DNA of 64,000 nucleotides from NCBI RefSeq assembly GCF_012489685.1, contig NC_080046.1:26666223-26730222 (forward strand), in the 5' to 3' direction. Under the pieces are notes generated by a model. It saw only the letters and a list, made by a program, of their open reading frames with translations. It was not told the DNA's origin and searched no databases. Shown piece after piece: positions 63,650-64,000 of this stretch (position 1 is its first letter; every line of letters begins with the position of its first letter). The translations under genes and the position numbers were made by a program. The DNA is from Lotus japonicus. Its lineage: Eukaryota > Streptophyta > Magnoliopsida > Fabales > Fabaceae.

Positions 63650-64000
63650 ATGGTGAATACCAACCAGCTAGCTGAGATGATGGCCACTATGGCCCAAGCC
63701 GTTACCGCACAGGCGAATGATAACGCCATGAGGCGTGCTGCTGAAGAAGCACGTGAACAACATCAGCGCCAGAGGGAAATAACTTTGGACCAGAACAAAG
63801 GCCTCAATGACTTCAGGAGGCAAAACCCACCCAAGTTCTCTGGTGGTACTGATCCAGACAAAGCAGATCTCTGGATTCAGGAGGTTGAAAAGATATTCGG
63901 CGTCCTACAGACTGTTGAGGGTGCCAAGGTGGGCATGGCGACTTATCTGTTGCTCGGTGATGCTGAGTACTGGTGGAAGGGCCACAAGGGGATCATGGAA
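63650..64000 (+). CDS. Chromovirus gag, 5' part, cut by window edge
   Basis: 117 codons from ATG 63650 (MVNTNQLAEMMATMAQAV) with no stop before the edge. The block FSGGTDPDKADLWIQEVEKI and the later YLLLGDAEYWWKG are the conserved Ty3/gypsy gag region (Retrotrans_gag family). An Arg/Glu-rich helix precedes it. It forms the capsid that packages element RNA; zinc knuckle and pol are expected further right. A pyrimidine-rich stretch ending CTTTAACAG lies just before the ATG. Confidence 0.88.
   Translation, partial: MVNTNQLAEMMATMAQAVTAQANDNAMRRAAEEAREQHQRQREITLDQNKGLNDFRRQNPPKFSGGTDPDKADLWIQEVEKIFGVLQTVEGAKVGMATYLLLGDAEYWWKGHKGIME

Larger units (their letters stand above)
56653..64000 (+). mobile_element. 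Ty3/gypsy chromovirus (Tekay/Del type), rearranged and incomplete
   Basis: Starts TGTAAGGCC inside the B env-like ORF. CAGAG (56648-56652) should recur as TSD to the right of the window. It consists of a full LTR (56653-60729), primer site and leader, a short 3' internal piece, a 5'-truncated LTR (about 61238-63436), a second primer site and leader, and the beginning of gag. Very long LTRs, the tRNA-Met primer site and the gag sequence (FSGGTDPDKADLWIQEVEKI) fit the Tekay/Del lineage. The arrangement suggests deletion and unequal recombination between copies. Confidence 0.85.

Overview
The window is plant nuclear DNA made almost entirely of LTR retrotransposons inserted into one another. I find no host gene, rRNA, tRNA or bacterial-type feature. 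The dominant family is a Ty1/copia element of the Sirevirus (SIRE1/Maximus-like) lineage. It is about 12 kb long with 1.2 kb LTRs (TGTAAG...CTTCA), an initiator-tRNA-Met primer site, a zinc-knuckle gag, a protease-integrase-RT-RNase H pol, and an 'env-like' ORF of about 945 codons. The family and the SIRE1-like env fragment at 14.2-15.0 kb suggest a legume, but species is not determinable here.

Layout. 1-54 and 12187-14125 are the 3' end and LTR of an old, probably Tat/Athila-type Ty3/gypsy element. Copy A (55-12181, minus strand, TSD GATGA) sits inside it. 14126-16061 holds three telomere-type repeats, a short duplication, and the 3' end of a different Sirevirus family. Copy B (plus strand) starts at 16204 inside a second piece of the Ty3 LTR. 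Copy C (23615-54960, minus strand, TSD GACTT) splits the B env-like ORF. Copy D (29314-48785, plus strand, TSD AATCA) lies inside C between its pol and env-like genes. From 56653 a Tekay/Del-type chromovirus with a 4.08 kb LTR interrupts the B env-like ORF again and runs off the right edge, with its gag starting at 63650.

D carries a 100-N gap (40763-40862). The 7.3 kb on each side of the gap are the same sequence apart from nine single-base indels, so this is almost certainly a false assembly duplication. The real D would be one ~12.07 kb element with all ORFs open and nearly identical LTRs. LTR divergence by eye (A about 1.2%, C about 0.7%, D about 0.35%) agrees with the nesting order.

How the genes fit together: gag and pol would be made from LTR-driven genomic RNA, with pol in the +1 frame relative to gag. 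The env-like ORF follows a 440-nt leader that looks like an internal promoter. The least expected feature is a 130-codon ORF on the opposite strand between the env-like ORF and the 3' LTR. It has its own TATA box and is open in A, C and D, even though gag and env are broken in A, and gag, pol and env are broken in C. I do not recognise its product. It is the best candidate here for an undescribed component.
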